Shown here piece after piece: positions 1 to 8,692 of a DNA stretch of 64,000 bases; the first letter of the stretch is position 1; each line of letters begins with the position of its first letter. Under the pieces are notes generated by a model, which saw only the letters and a list, made by a program, of their open reading frames with translations, was not told the origin of the DNA and searched no databases. Source of the stretch: Chitinophagaceae bacterium UBA4411 (GTDB lineage: Bacteria; Bacteroidota; Bacteroidia; Chitinophagales; Chitinophagaceae); assembly GCA_002400415.1 (NCBI GenBank), contig DGQP01000015.1, forward strand, positions 1-64,000. Direction: 5' to 3'. The position numbers and the translations under genes were made by a program.

Positions 1-8
1 TCTGGTTT

Positions 9-116
9 TTAGGGGTACTTACAAAGCCAATCATTTTCGCCTTGTGATTCAGAAAACATTTTAATGTCGATAATTCTGTCGCCAATAAGTTGTCTGATAT
101 TTTTACTGTGTTCCAT
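9..116 (-). CDS. Small hypothetical ORF, 35 aa
   Basis: A short reading frame begins with ATG at 116 and ends with TAA at 9. The product is hydrophilic, starts MEHSKNIRQLIGDRIIDIK and contains no recognisable motif. The frame stays open upstream of the ATG for about a dozen codons. It lies downstream of the decayed integrase in the same orientation, where a cassette-type passenger gene could sit. It could equally be a chance frame or a remnant of a longer gene, so I hold it weakly. Confidence 0.22.
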   Translation of the reverse strand: MEHSKNIRQLIGDRIIDIKMFSESQGENDWLCKYP

Positions 117-210
117 TATAAAATCTTGAGGTCTGTATATGGCTGCCAACACGTAGATTGATGTTATAAGGTGCAAGGTACAAAAAAATACAGGCCCTGA
201 AAATCAATGT

Positions 211-267
211 TTTAACGTTATACATTTCATACCTGCCTACCGGCAGGCAGGTTGTCGTTAGGACAAT
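211..267 (-). other. Possible attC-like recombination site
   Basis: Read on the minus strand, TCCTAAC (267-261) and GTTAAAA (217-211) flank the palindrome at 232-251. Each differs by one base from the integron attC consensus ends RYYYAAC and GTTRRRY, and the 57-bp length is near the minimum for attC. The inner palindrome would supply the L''/L' stem. However, the neighbouring recombinase lacks the insertion typical of integron integrases, and the palindrome also occurs elsewhere in the window, so the resemblance may be accidental. Confidence 0.2.
232..251. repeat. Small palindromic repeat, copy 1
   Basis: The 20-mer CCTGCCTACCGGCAGGCAGG is an interrupted palindrome with 7-bp outer arms (CCTGCCT/AGGCAGG) and a CC/GG core. 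A second copy, 21 bp and differing only by a one-base indel near the centre, lies inside the dihydroorotase gene at 16066-16086. Two copies in unrelated settings suggest a dispersed repeat rather than a local terminator. Confidence 0.7.
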
Positions 268-281
268 CCGATCTGGAAATT

Positions 282-1370
282 TTACCAGTCAATCTTTTCT
301 TTTTTCCAGAGATCATCAAATGGGCTGAGAATATTGACCAGTTCCTTTTTGCTTACATGAAGGTAGCGTTCTGTTGTTTTAATATTAAAATGCCCCAGGA
401 TATCTTTTATACCGGATATCTGTACCCTTATCCAGCAAATGAGTGGCAAAACTATGCCGAAGGCTGTGTATGCCTACTTCTTTTCTGATGCCGGCTTTAT
501 GCTTTGCCTGGCTGAATAGCTGCTGCACTGTTCTCGTTGGATATGCTGTTCCCGTTTGTCCTGATTCAAACAGATATTTTTTGGCCTGGGCTTTTGCTCT
601 TTTATATAACTCCGGAGTATATCGAGCAGCACCGGGCTGAGATTTACATACCGGTCTTTTTTGCCTTTGGCTTCCCGGATCAATAGCTGCATTCTCTGGC
701 TGTCAATATCTGTTAGTTTAAGGTTTACTACTTCACTCACCCTTAATCCGCCACTATATGCTGTAAACAGAAGAGCCTTATGTTTTTTGTTTGCAAGTGC
801 ATTAAATAGCCGGGCAATTTCGGTTTCATTGAGCAGCTTTGGCAGAAGGATAGGCCTTTTAGGCCTCGGTATCTCCCAGAAAAATTTTCCCCTTCCCAGC
901 ACCTGTTCAAAATAAAACTTCAGCGCATTCAGCCGGCTGTGCGCCGTATTTTCTTTGATGCCCTCCTGCTCCATGGCATATAGCATATACCGCCGCAGGT
1001 CATCCGGCTTAAGTTCCTGTACCGGTTTGTGCTTTAGCAATTGCAACAGTTGCAGAAACTCGTTGCGGTAAGTTTTAATGGTAGACGGGCTGTAAGCTTT
1101 CAGCTTTAACCGTTCCACAAATTTTTCCAGTGCTTCCAGGTAGTCCTTCAGAGCTGTCGTATCCAGCGCTGCCTTGCCTTTCAATGCCTGTACAATCTGC
1201 TGATAAGATGCCTCACCCAACGGCACATACCAGCACCTGTTGCTCTGGCTCCATTTTGCCTTTGGCAGCATTCGCACCAGCCGGTTCAGTTCAGCATTGT
1301 TCTTATACTGCAATGCTATACTTTCCTGTCCGCGGTGATGCAGGGGTTGTAAAGTGATAGTGGTATCCAT
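282..1370 (-). pseudogene. Tyrosine recombinase (XerC/D-like integrase), frameshifted
   Basis: The gene runs leftward from ATG at 1370 and encodes a phage-integrase-family recombinase. It has an N-terminal extra domain, then a SAM-like core-binding domain (about residues 75-165), then the catalytic domain. The first catalytic Arg lies in SGGLRVSEV and a catalytic Lys in the following hairpin. The frame breaks at an A run (577-582; one A short), after which it runs off into a false C-terminus. In the next frame the sequence continues with YLFESGQTG and the HSLRHSF box. A second break near 406-411, a lost AT in a TATAT stretch, shifts to the frame carrying LGHFNIKTTERYLHV, with the Tyr nucleophile, and a stop at 282-284. 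All catalytic boxes survive but not in one frame. Both lesions sit in simple-sequence stretches, so sequencing error cannot be excluded. The protein lacks the extra insertion of IntI enzymes. Confidence 0.85.
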
Positions 1371-1701
1371 CCGGCATGTCTTTTATGCACTCCGTGCTCC
1401 TCAGCCACACCTGTTTAATTTATACAGGCAGCTGCAGTACCACAGATTGCTATTTACAATTTAGAACACTTAACCCGGAGAGTTTTTCAGGAAATTGAAA
1501 AACAGGGAATGAATGGTATACAGCAGCAAAACCCTGTTGCTTTTCTTAGGAGCAGTTGCTGACCATCACAATGATACTGTTTTTTCAGGCTGCCTGTTCG
1601 TTTGCCGGCCAGCTGATACCGGCCTGCCAGAAAAAAATAATCTGCTGTTTTGTTTGTAACATTGTTGCATTTTATATATTTGCAACATAGTTACAATTAA
1701 T
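1371..1701. other. Intergenic region before TonB receptor
   Basis: This 331-bp gap separates the divergent integrase remnant and the TonB-dependent receptor. I see no gene in it. It contains a short perfect hairpin CAGGC-T-GCCTG at 1586-1596, a weaker GCCGG/CCGGC pair just after it, and the promoter/dyad described separately at 1653-1696. Confidence 0.6.
1653..1696 (+). promoter_or_regulatory. Promoter overlapped by 43-bp dyad operator
   Basis: TTTG at 1653-1656 and TATATTTG at 1675-1682, 18 bp apart, match the Bacteroidota -33/-7 consensus TTTG / TAnnTTTG. A two-tier inverted repeat is centred exactly on 1675: TTGTAAC (1654-1660) with GTTACAA (1690-1696), and TGTTGCA (1663-1669) with TGCAACA (1681-1687). 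A dimeric repressor bound here would cover the whole promoter. Because the gene downstream is a TonB-dependent receptor, a metal-responsive regulator is an attractive guess, but none is identified. The predicted leader is only about 10 nt. Confidence 0.6.
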
Positions 1702-4146
1702 ATGAAACGAATAATCAACACAGCCTTCTGGCTTTTTGGGGTACTAAATTTTTGTTTTTCACAGGAGAATCTTTATGAAAAAAGAATCCCGGCGGTAACT
1801 GCTTCTGTTGGTAAGGTAACCCTCAGCGGCACCGTTACTGACGCCAAAACCGGTGAACCCCTCGCCGGCGCCTCTGTATATTTTGCAGATGAAAAAACCG
1901 GTACGGCAACAGATGCCAAAGGAAAGTATGTGATCAGTAATATTCCTGATGGGCACCATGTGGTGGAGGTATCGTACAGTGGCTATGCCACGATTGTGGA
2001 GCATATGGAATTGAAACAGGACCTGGAAAAGAATTTTGCGCTGTCGCCGGTGATCACCGAGAACCAGGCTGTGATTGTAACCGGCGTATCAGGAGCAATG
2101 AGTATGCGGAAAGCGCCGATACCGGTTGCCAGCATCCGCCGTTTGGAATTGCTGCAAAACAGTGCTAATAATATCATTGATGCGCTGACCCGGGTACCGG
2201 GTGTATCACAACTATCAACAGGGCCGGCCATTTCCAAACCTATCATCCGGGGGCTTGGGTATAACCGTGTGGTCACCATTAACGAGGGAGCCCGGCAGGA
2301 AGGGCAGCAATGGGGTGATGAACACGGGATTGAAATTGATGAAATGAGCATTGCCAAAGCAGAAGTGGTAAAAGGCCCCGCTTCATTAATGTATGGCAGT
2401 GATGCTATTGCCGGCGTTATTAACCTGATCAGCAATGTTCCTGTGGCGGATAAAACAATTAAAGGAAATATCCTTACCAATTATCAGAGCAATAATGGCC
2501 TTTATGCCCTGCATGGAAACATTGCCGGCAATAAGAACGGGTTTAACTGGAATGCGTATGGTACTTATAAATCGGCCGGTGATTATAAGAATAAGTATGA
2601 CGGAAGGGTGCTGAATTCACGGTTCAATGAAAAGAATTTCGGCGGGTATGCCGGTTTCAACAAAAGCTGGGGTTACAGTCATCTTATCTTCAGCCGTTTT
2701 GACCAGGCCATTGGCTTGGTGGAAGGTGACCGCGATGATGCCACGGGCAAATTCATTTTATTTGCCGGCACACCTGTTGAGAGAATTGCCACAGAAGAAG
2801 ACCTGGACGGGAGAACATTATTTGTTCCGCGGCAAAGGGTGCAGCACAATAAGCTGATCAGTGATAATAATTTTGCTATCGGTAAAAGCAGGCTGAAACT
2901 GAACCTCGGTTACCAGGTTAACCAGCGCAAAGAGTTTGGCAACCCGGAAGATCCTTCTGAGCAGGAATTGTTCTTTGACCTCCGTACGGTCAACTATAGT
3001 TTGCAATGGCAATTGCCTGAAATAAAAGAATGGCATACTACCATTGGCGTAAACGGGATGAGCCAGTCCAATGCTAACAAAGGAGCTGAAGTGCTGATCC
3101 CGGAATATAATTTGTTTGATGCCGGTGCATTTGTGTATGTGCAGCGGTTTTTTAAAGAGGGCACGCTGAGCGGTGGCCTCCGGTTTGATAACCGGTATAT
3201 TGATTCAAAAACATTTGCTGACGGACCCGATGTGAAGTTTGTTGCGTTTAACCGGTCTTTTGCCAACGTATCGGGAAGTATTGGTGTCAGTTATGAACCT
3301 GCTAAAGAAGTGACCGTGAAGGCAAATATTGCCCGTGGTTTCCGGGCTCCTTCCCTGGCTGAACTTGCCAGTAACGGAACGCATGAAGGAACCAACCGCT
3401 ATGAATATGGCGACCGGCAATTAAAATCAGAAACCAGTTTACAACTGGATGGCGGGATAGAAATCAATGCAGAACATTTTTCCGTTTCTCTTTCTGCGTT
3501 CTATAACCGGATGAATGATTTTATCTTTTACAGGAAACTGATAGCCGAAGCCGGCGGGGATTCCCTTGTCAACGTAGACGGTGAAGATATAACGGCTTTC
3601 CAATTCAATCAGCACAACGCAAAGCTGGCAGGTATGGAGTTTAGTATTGACCTGCACCCGCATCCCTTTCATTGGCTGCATTTTGAAAACAGTTTTTCTT
3701 TTGTAAGGGGGCGATTTGATCATACCATTGACGGGGATAAGACCGGCAGCGATAATTTACCACTGATCCCGGCTTCCCGCTGGACCAGTGAACTCCGGGC
3801 CGATCTGAAAAAAGCTGGCAAGTACTTTCATAATTTTTACGGAAGGCTGACGCTGGATAATACTTTTAAACAAAACAAAGCCTTTACGGGCTTCGATACG
3901 GAAACCGCCACCGGCGCTTATAGTTTATTGCATGCAGGCATCGGCTCTGATATTGTGATAAAAAAGAAAACATTGTTCAGCCTTCACCTGTCTGCCAATA
4001 ATATTACGGATGTGGCCTATCAGAACCACCTGAGCCGGTTGAAGTATGCAGCGCAGAACAGGGTAACAGGAAGAACAGGCGTATTCAATACCGGGAGAAA
4101 TTTTTCGGTAAAACTTGACATACCGCTGGAATTCAGATTGAAGTAG
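1702..4146 (+). CDS. TonB-dependent outer-membrane receptor with CarboxypepD_reg domain
   Basis: This 814-aa outer-membrane receptor would import a scarce ligand using energy from TonB/ExbBD. A signal peptide (residues 1-20, ending FCFSQ) is followed by a CarboxypepD_reg-like Ig domain (about 37-115, LSGTVTDAKTGEPLAGASV). Next come a plug domain (about 125-245, with RGLGYNRVV and VVKGPASLMYGSDAIAGVIN) and a 22-strand-type barrel to the C-terminus. The plug resembles that of ZnuD-like zinc or metal receptors, with an acidic/His stretch WGDEHGIEID. The ligand is therefore possibly a metal, but this is inference. No SusD-like partner lies beside it. The gene is monocistronic, with a promoter-covering dyad upstream and a terminator downstream. 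Confidence 0.9.
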   Translation: MKRIINTAFWLFGVLNFCFSQENLYEKRIPAVTASVGKVTLSGTVTDAKTGEPLAGASVYFADEKTGTATDAKGKYVISNIPDGHHVVEVSYSGYATIVEHMELKQDLEKNFALSPVITENQAVIVTGVSGAMSMRKAPIPVASIRRLELLQNSANNIIDALTRVPGVSQLSTGPAISKPIIRGLGYNRVVTINEGARQEGQQWGDEHGIEIDEMSIAKAEVVKGPASLMYGSDAIAGVINLISNVPVADKTIKGNILTNYQSNNGLYALHGNIAGNKNGFNWNAYGTYKSAGDYKNKYDGRVLNSRFNEKNFGGYAGFNKSWGYSHLIFSRFDQAIGLVEGDRDDATGKFILFAGTPVERIATEEDLDGRTLFVPRQRVQHNKLISDNNFAIGKSRLKLNLGYQVNQRKEFGNPEDPSEQELFFDLRTVNYSLQWQLPEIKEWHTTIGVNGMSQSNANKGAEVLIPEYNLFDAGAFVYVQRFFKEGTLSGGLRFDNRYIDSKTFADGPDVKFVAFNRSFANVSGSIGVSYEPAKEVTVKANIARGFRAPSLAELASNGTHEGTNRYEYGDRQLKSETSLQLDGGIEINAEHFSVSLSAFYNRMNDFIFYRKLIAEAGGDSLVNVDGEDITAFQFNQHNAKLAGMEFSIDLHPHPFHWLHFENSFSFVRGRFDHTIDGDKTGSDNLPLIPASRWTSELRADLKKAGKYFHNFYGRLTLDNTFKQNKAFTGFDTETATGAYSLLHAGIGSDIVIKKKTLFSLHLSANNITDVAYQNHLSRLKYAAQNRVTGRTGVFNTGRNFSVKLDIPLEFRLK

Positions 4147-4168
4147 ATGCAGTTGGTTTTAGTGTAAC

Positions 4169-4201
4169 AAGCCAGCCTCTTATGGGGCTGGTTTCTTTTT
4201 T
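4169..4201 (+). terminator. Rho-independent terminator after TonB receptor
   Basis: CCAGCC (4172-4177) pairs with GGCTGG (4186-4191), extended by A-T and G-T pairs, and is followed by TTTCTTTTTT. It lies about 25 bp after the receptor stop and before the next gene on the same strand. Confidence 0.75.
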
Positions 4202-4215
4202 GGCTAATTTGCAGC

Positions 4216-4683
4216 ATGGAAATTACGTTTAACACACCCGCCCTGCTTTTCCCGGCTATCAGTTTATTGCTGCTGGCGTATACCAACCGCTATCTGGCCC
4301 TGGCCAATTTGATCAGGAAACTGCATGATGAATATATGCGGGGCGAAAAGACGCATCACCTGTTGCAACAAATCAAGATCCTGCGGATACGGATCAACCT
4401 GGTAAGGCAGATGCAGTTCTTAGGTGTGTTCAGCTTTGTATGCTGCGTTATTACCATGTACAGTATTTATGAGGGCTGGAACCGTGTTATTGCCATCAGC
4501 TTTGCGATCAGTTTGGTCAGTTTCCTGGCCTCCTTGGTGCTTTCGTTAATTGAGATCACACAAAGTACCAAGGCGCTGGAGTGGGAACTGAGTGATATGG
4601 AAGAACTGGAGAAAACAAATTTCTTCACCGATCTCTGGGGAGGAAAAGAGAAAAAGGAAACGGAAGAACCAAAGACGGACTGA
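4216..4683 (+). CDS. DUF2721 family membrane protein
   Basis: This 155-aa protein matches the DUF2721 family of small inner-membrane proteins of unknown function. The family signature LLFPAISLLLLAYTNRYLAL opens the protein (residues 10-29). A basic amphipathic linker follows, then two closely spaced membrane helices (about 67-90 and 92-115) and a charged C-terminal tail rich in Glu and Lys. The ATG lies directly after TAATTTGCAGC, a -7-like element also found before the small gene at 21875. It converges head to head with the rhodanese gene; the two stop codons are adjacent. Confidence 0.85.
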   Translation: MEITFNTPALLFPAISLLLLAYTNRYLALANLIRKLHDEYMRGEKTHHLLQQIKILRIRINLVRQMQFLGVFSFVCCVITMYSIYEGWNRVIAISFAISLVSFLASLVLSLIEITQSTKALEWELSDMEELEKTNFFTDLWGGKEKKETEEPKTD

Positions 4684-4995
4684 TTACAGGTTCCTGGTGA
4701 GAGCCAGCAGGCGTTCCCAATTGCCGCCATCATAGACCTCTTTAATTCCATTTTTTTTCATAAACCGTACTGCAGCGCTGCTCTCAGCGCCATACCTGCC
4801 ACAAAACACAACCGGTTTTTCAAATTGCCTGATTCTCTCCACGCTGGCAGCTAAGCGATCCGTGGGAATATTAACGGAGCCTTTGATGCGGCCCTGGTCA
4901 TATTCGTGCACTGTACGGACATCAATAATAATGGCTCCGTTTCGCAAAGCATTTTTAATTGAATTTTTACCCGGACCGAATAAGAAACTAAACAT
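4684..4995 (-). CDS. Single-domain rhodanese-like protein
   Basis: This 103-aa protein is a stand-alone rhodanese domain, a fold that carries sulfur as a persulfide on an active-site cysteine. The N-terminal DVRTVHEYDQGRIKGSVNIP block and the catalytic loop CGRYGAES (Cys65) are intact. No signal peptide is visible, so it is probably cytoplasmic. It lies 11 bp downstream of the ABC exporter gene and probably shares its transcript. The physiological sulfur acceptor is unknown. Confidence 0.88.
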   Translation of the reverse strand: MFSFLFGPGKNSIKNALRNGAIIIDVRTVHEYDQGRIKGSVNIPTDRLAASVERIRQFEKPVVFCGRYGAESSAAVRFMKKNGIKEVYDGGNWERLLALTRNL

Positions 4996-5006
4996 TTAAA
5001 AATATA

Positions 5007-6800
5007 TTAAGCAGCCGTAATTTTAGTTTTCCGTTCACCGATCTGTTGCCTCCACATCGCATAGTACAGCCCTTTTTCATCCAGCAATTGCTGGTGGCTG
5101 CCGGTTTCCACCACATCACCTTTTTCCAGTACATAGATCCTGTCGGCATGCATGATAGTGGAGAGCCGGTGCGCAATCAGGATCGTAATCTGGCTGCCTT
5201 TCATTGATATATCCCGGATCGTGTCTGTGATCTCTTCCTCCGTGAGGGAGTCCAATGCAGAAGTGGCTTCATCAAATAATAGGAGTTTGGGGTCACGTAA
5301 TAAGGCCCTGGCGATGGACAACCGTTGTTTTTCGCCGCCGGACAATTTTAATCCTCCCTCACCGATCATCGTTTCCAACCCTTTCTCTGCCCTGGCTAAT
5401 AAATTCTGGCAGGAAGCTTTGTTCAGTGCATCCAGCACTTCTTCTTCCGTAGCTCCCGGGTTAACGAACATAAGATTCTCCCGGATTGTACCGGAGAAAA
5501 GATTTGTATCCTGGGTCACAAAACCGATCTGGTTGCGCAGGTCATCAAAACGGATCTCCGTTTCATCCAAATTATTGTAGAAAATTTTTCCTTCCTGCGG
5601 CCGGTATAATCCCACTAATAATTTCATAAGGGTTGATTTACCGCTGCCGCTTGGCCCGACAAAGGCGATTGTTTCACCCACTTTCACATCAAAGCTGATA
5701 TTATTGATTGCTTTTTGTGCAGCAGTCTGGTGCTGGAAAGCCACATTGCGGAAAGCTAATGTTTCAATATGGCCTAAATGTTTAGGGTTAGCCGGTTCCG
5801 GTTCTGGTGCTTTCTTCATCAGGGTATCGAAATTATTCAGTGAAGCTTCGGCCTCCCTGTAAGAGAGTAAGATATTGCCTATTTCCTGCAGGGGCCCAAA
5901 TACAAAGAACGAGAAGATCTGCATGGTTACTAACTGGCCTGCATCCATCTTATCCTTAAAGATCAGCCACATTAAAATGAAAAGAATCACCTGGCGAAGG
6001 GTATTGACCATTGTACCCTGTATAAAACTGATACTGCGGATGCGTTTTACTTTGGTAAGTTCCAGTCCCAGTATCTTATAGGTATTCTTATTCAGGCGTT
6101 GAACTTCCTGTTGGGTAAGCCCGAGGCTTTTTACCAGTTCAATATTGCGGAGAGATTCAGTTGTGGAGCCTGCGAGAGCTGTAGTTTGTCCGACAATGTT
6201 CTTCTGGATTGCTTTTATTTTTTTGCTCAGCGCATTGGTGATAAGTGTCAGCAGTGTTATCCCCACGAGGTAAGCAAGAGGAATACTCCAGTGAATAAAA
6301 ATAGCTGCATATACAAAAACAAATACAATACCGATGATCACTCCAAAAAGTATGTTGATGAAATTGATCATGAATTTCTCCACATCTGATCTTACTTTGG
6401 TCAATACAGAAAGTGTTTCGCCACTGCGCTGATCTTCGAATTGCTGGTATGGCAGTTTCATGGCATGTTGTAACCCGTCAGTGAACACCTTGGCACCGAA
6501 TTTCTGAATAACAAGGTTTAGAAAATAATCCTGGAAGTTTTTGGCAATACGACTGATCATTGCGACGGAAATAGAACATATCAGTATGAACCAAACACCC
6601 GGTTTGCCCCAGGAGAAGGAATTGAAGAAGCGATCTTCTGTAATTAGTTCAGGATTATTAACCCGGCCATTTGCCAGGTTGATCAGCTTTCCTAACAAGA
6701 TCGGGTCAACCAACGAAAAACCAATATTGACAGCTGCAAGGCTCAGCACGAGAATGACCAGCCATTTATGTGGTTTCAAATAATGCAGTAATATCTTCAT
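5007..6800 (-). CDS. ABC exporter (fused membrane and ATPase domains)
   Basis: This 597-aa half-transporter of the MsbA/MdlB type would act as a homodimer, exporting or flipping a lipid, glycan or peptide across the inner membrane. The six-helix transmembrane domain occupies about residues 10-310. The ATPase follows, with Walker A GPSGSGKST (382-390), the Q-loop in FVTQDTNLFSG, signature LSGGEKQRLSIARAL, Walker B LLLFDEATSALD and the switch His in AHRLSTI. I chose the ATG at 6800 because the conserved protein begins MKILLHYLKPHKW; an in-frame start 14 codons upstream adds a poor N-terminus. It diverges from a surface-glycan operon starting at 6901, which hints at a role in envelope glycolipid export. 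The substrate is not determined. Confidence 0.85.
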   Translation of the reverse strand: MKILLHYLKPHKWLVILVLSLAAVNIGFSLVDPILLGKLINLANGRVNNPELITEDRFFNSFSWGKPGVWFILICSISVAMISRIAKNFQDYFLNLVIQKFGAKVFTDGLQHAMKLPYQQFEDQRSGETLSVLTKVRSDVEKFMINFINILFGVIIGIVFVFVYAAIFIHWSIPLAYLVGITLLTLITNALSKKIKAIQKNIVGQTTALAGSTTESLRNIELVKSLGLTQQEVQRLNKNTYKILGLELTKVKRIRSISFIQGTMVNTLRQVILFILMWLIFKDKMDAGQLVTMQIFSFFVFGPLQEIGNILLSYREAEASLNNFDTLMKKAPEPEPANPKHLGHIETLAFRNVAFQHQTAAQKAINNISFDVKVGETIAFVGPSGSGKSTLMKLLVGLYRPQEGKIFYNNLDETEIRFDDLRNQIGFVTQDTNLFSGTIRENLMFVNPGATEEEVLDALNKASCQNLLARAEKGLETMIGEGGLKLSGGEKQRLSIARALLRDPKLLLFDEATSALDSLTEEEITDTIRDISMKGSQITILIAHRLSTIMHADRIYVLEKGDVVETGSHQQLLDEKGLYYAMWRQQIGERKTKITAA

Positions 6801-6900
6801 AAACAGAATTAAATAACGGGGGAAAAGAAGAGTATCCCTCAAACATCGTACAAGTTCGTAAAAAATGACAACTTAGCAGCTTTCCCCTTATATTGCAGGG

Positions 6901-7953
6901 ATGAAGAACTACCTGGTTGACCTTCACCGCCTGCGGCATAACCCGTTCAACGGGTTGTACACTTTCTCCTGCCGCTTAGCGGAGAACCTTCTTCAGCAAA
7001 CCCTGCAGGACGAACAGTTTTATTATTACCTGCCCCAGAGTAAGTTTGGCCTTTTTGGCAGCAAACCACAGTATGTGACACATAAGAGGACGCATAAATT
7101 TTTTCAGACCGGCACTTCCAAGTACGATGTCTGGCACCTGACCACCGGTATTTCGCAGTACCGGCCTTATAACCGGAAAACAAAAGTGATCTACACCATC
7201 CACGATGTGAATTTTTTGGTGGAAGATCCTTTGAATCACAAGAGCAATATCCGGACGCTAAAGCTGATGCAGCACAATGCGCACCGGGCTGACCATATTG
7301 TAGCTATTTCTAAATATGCGCTTGATTTTGCCAGTGAGCACCTGCACTTTGGGAATACCCCCGTTTCCGTTATTCACAATGGGTATACCGTAGGCGAGTT
7401 CCCCGGGTTTGATGAACCCATTTACTGGCCGGCCAGACCTTTTTTGTTTTCGCTCAGCCTGGTGCAGCCCCGGAAGAATTTTCATGTACTGCCTGCTTTG
7501 CTGGTGGGTAATGATTACGAGCTGGTGATCGCCGGTTTAAACCATTTTGACTATGCTAAAAAAGTGATGGAAGAAGCCCGGCGCTGGAAAGTGGAAAACC
7601 GGATAAAGCTGATCGGGGCTATTGATGAAAAAAATAAATACTGGTACTATACCAATTGTAAGGCCTTTATGTTTCCGTCAGTAGCGGAAGGCTTTGGCGC
7701 CCCGCCCTTAGAAGCCATGCATTTCGGGAAACCGGTTTTTTTATCAAGGTATATGAGCCTGCCGGAAATAGGAGGTGATGCAGCGTATTATTTTGATGAT
7801 TTCAGCCCCGAATGTATGCGGCATACCTTTGAAAGAGGAATGGCAGATTATAAGGACCACGACAGGGCGGCGGCGATCCGGCTGCAGGCATCGTTGTTCA
7901 ATTGGAAAAAAAACGCAGAAGAATACTTGAGTATTTACAGGTCGCTGACCTGA
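6901..7953 (+). CDS. GT4-family glycosyltransferase
   Basis: This 350-aa GT-B-fold enzyme would transfer a sugar from a nucleotide donor to a surface glycan or lipid acceptor on the cytoplasmic side. The N-terminal acceptor domain carries the VIYTIHDVNFLVEDP block. The C-terminal donor domain has the GT4 E-x7-E motif, EGFGAPPLE with Glu263 and Glu271. The tail LPEIGGDAAYYF is shared with two other glycosyltransferases in the window (39755-40813 and 41140-42207), so the three are paralogs. It is the first gene of a three-gene operon with a methyltransferase and a second glycosyltransferase. TATATTG just upstream (6889-6895) is a near-consensus -7 element with a very short leader. Confidence 0.87.
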   Translation: MKNYLVDLHRLRHNPFNGLYTFSCRLAENLLQQTLQDEQFYYYLPQSKFGLFGSKPQYVTHKRTHKFFQTGTSKYDVWHLTTGISQYRPYNRKTKVIYTIHDVNFLVEDPLNHKSNIRTLKLMQHNAHRADHIVAISKYALDFASEHLHFGNTPVSVIHNGYTVGEFPGFDEPIYWPARPFLFSLSLVQPRKNFHVLPALLVGNDYELVIAGLNHFDYAKKVMEEARRWKVENRIKLIGAIDEKNKYWYYTNCKAFMFPSVAEGFGAPPLEAMHFGKPVFLSRYMSLPEIGGDAAYYFDDFSPECMRHTFERGMADYKDHDRAAAIRLQASLFNWKKNAEEYLSIYRSLT

Positions 7954-7972
7954 TGAGGATGACAATAACAAC

Positions 7973-8689
7973 ATGAGTAAACAGGTACCAACAGCTTTCC
8001 GGCCGGGATTGAATAATCCATTTTATTTTATCCGCAGGAACCTCCTGCAAAAAGTAAAAGAATATGCCCCGCAATTATCCGGTAAGCTGCTTGACTTTGG
8101 TTGCGGCAGTAAGCCCTATGAGTCGTTATTCATAAACGTGAGTGAGTACACGGGGCTTGATTATGAAGGGGAAGGCCATTCACATGTAAATGAGAACGTG
8201 GATATTTTTTATGACGGGGAAAAGATTCCTTTTGCAGATGCAACGTTTGACAGCGTTTTCAGCAGTGAAGTCTTTGAACATCTTTTCAATATGGAACAGA
8301 TTTTACCGGAAATAAACCGGGTTACTAAAAAAGGAGGGAAGCTGCTTATTACCTGTCCCTTTGTATGGCATGAGCATGAAGTGCCGGTTGATTATGCACG
8401 GTATACAAGGTTCGCCCTGGAACATCTGCTGGCAAAGAACGGGTTTAAAATTGCCGTTTCGGATAAAAGCGGTGATTTCACCAGCGCCCTGTACCAGATG
8501 AAGATGGTTTATTTCAGTGAGCATTTTATTCCTGCTGTTCCCTTGCTGGGCAGGAGTAAATTTTTCAGGGCATCTGTCGCCCCTGTTTTTTATTTTTTAC
8601 TGAACAGCTGGTATTTGTTCAAACACCGGCTGCTGCCCAAACGAAAAGACTGGTATCTTAATAATATTGTCTTAGCAGAGAAACTATAG
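7973..8689 (+). CDS. Class I SAM-dependent methyltransferase
   Basis: This 238-aa enzyme has the Rossmann-fold SAM-binding motif I, LLDFGCGSKPYESLF (residues 39-53). An acidic residue at the end of strand 2 lies in YTGLDYEGEGH. Motif IV-like FDSVFSSEVFEHLFN and the post-motif RVTKKGGKLLITCPFVWHEH follow, as in the Methyltransf_11 group. It sits 19 bp after a glycosyltransferase and 3 bp before another, so its substrate is probably a sugar or lipid-linked glycan made by the same operon. This is inference from context only. Confidence 0.85.
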   Translation: MSKQVPTAFRPGLNNPFYFIRRNLLQKVKEYAPQLSGKLLDFGCGSKPYESLFINVSEYTGLDYEGEGHSHVNENVDIFYDGEKIPFADATFDSVFSSEVFEHLFNMEQILPEINRVTKKGGKLLITCPFVWHEHEVPVDYARYTRFALEHLLAKNGFKIAVSDKSGDFTSALYQMKMVYFSEHFIPAVPLLGRSKFFRASVAPVFYFLLNSWYLFKHRLLPKRKDWYLNNIVLAEKL

Positions 8690-8692
8690 TCT

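Noticed and set aside
474..1370. Intact 298-aa integrase ending at 474
   Set aside because: The apparent C-terminus is out-of-frame; the true HSLRHSF and Tyr boxes lie in other frames, so I call one pseudogene to 282.
9..1370. Complete integron with IntI
   Set aside because: The recombinase lacks the IntI-specific insertion between the Arg and His boxes, and only one weak attC-like site is visible.
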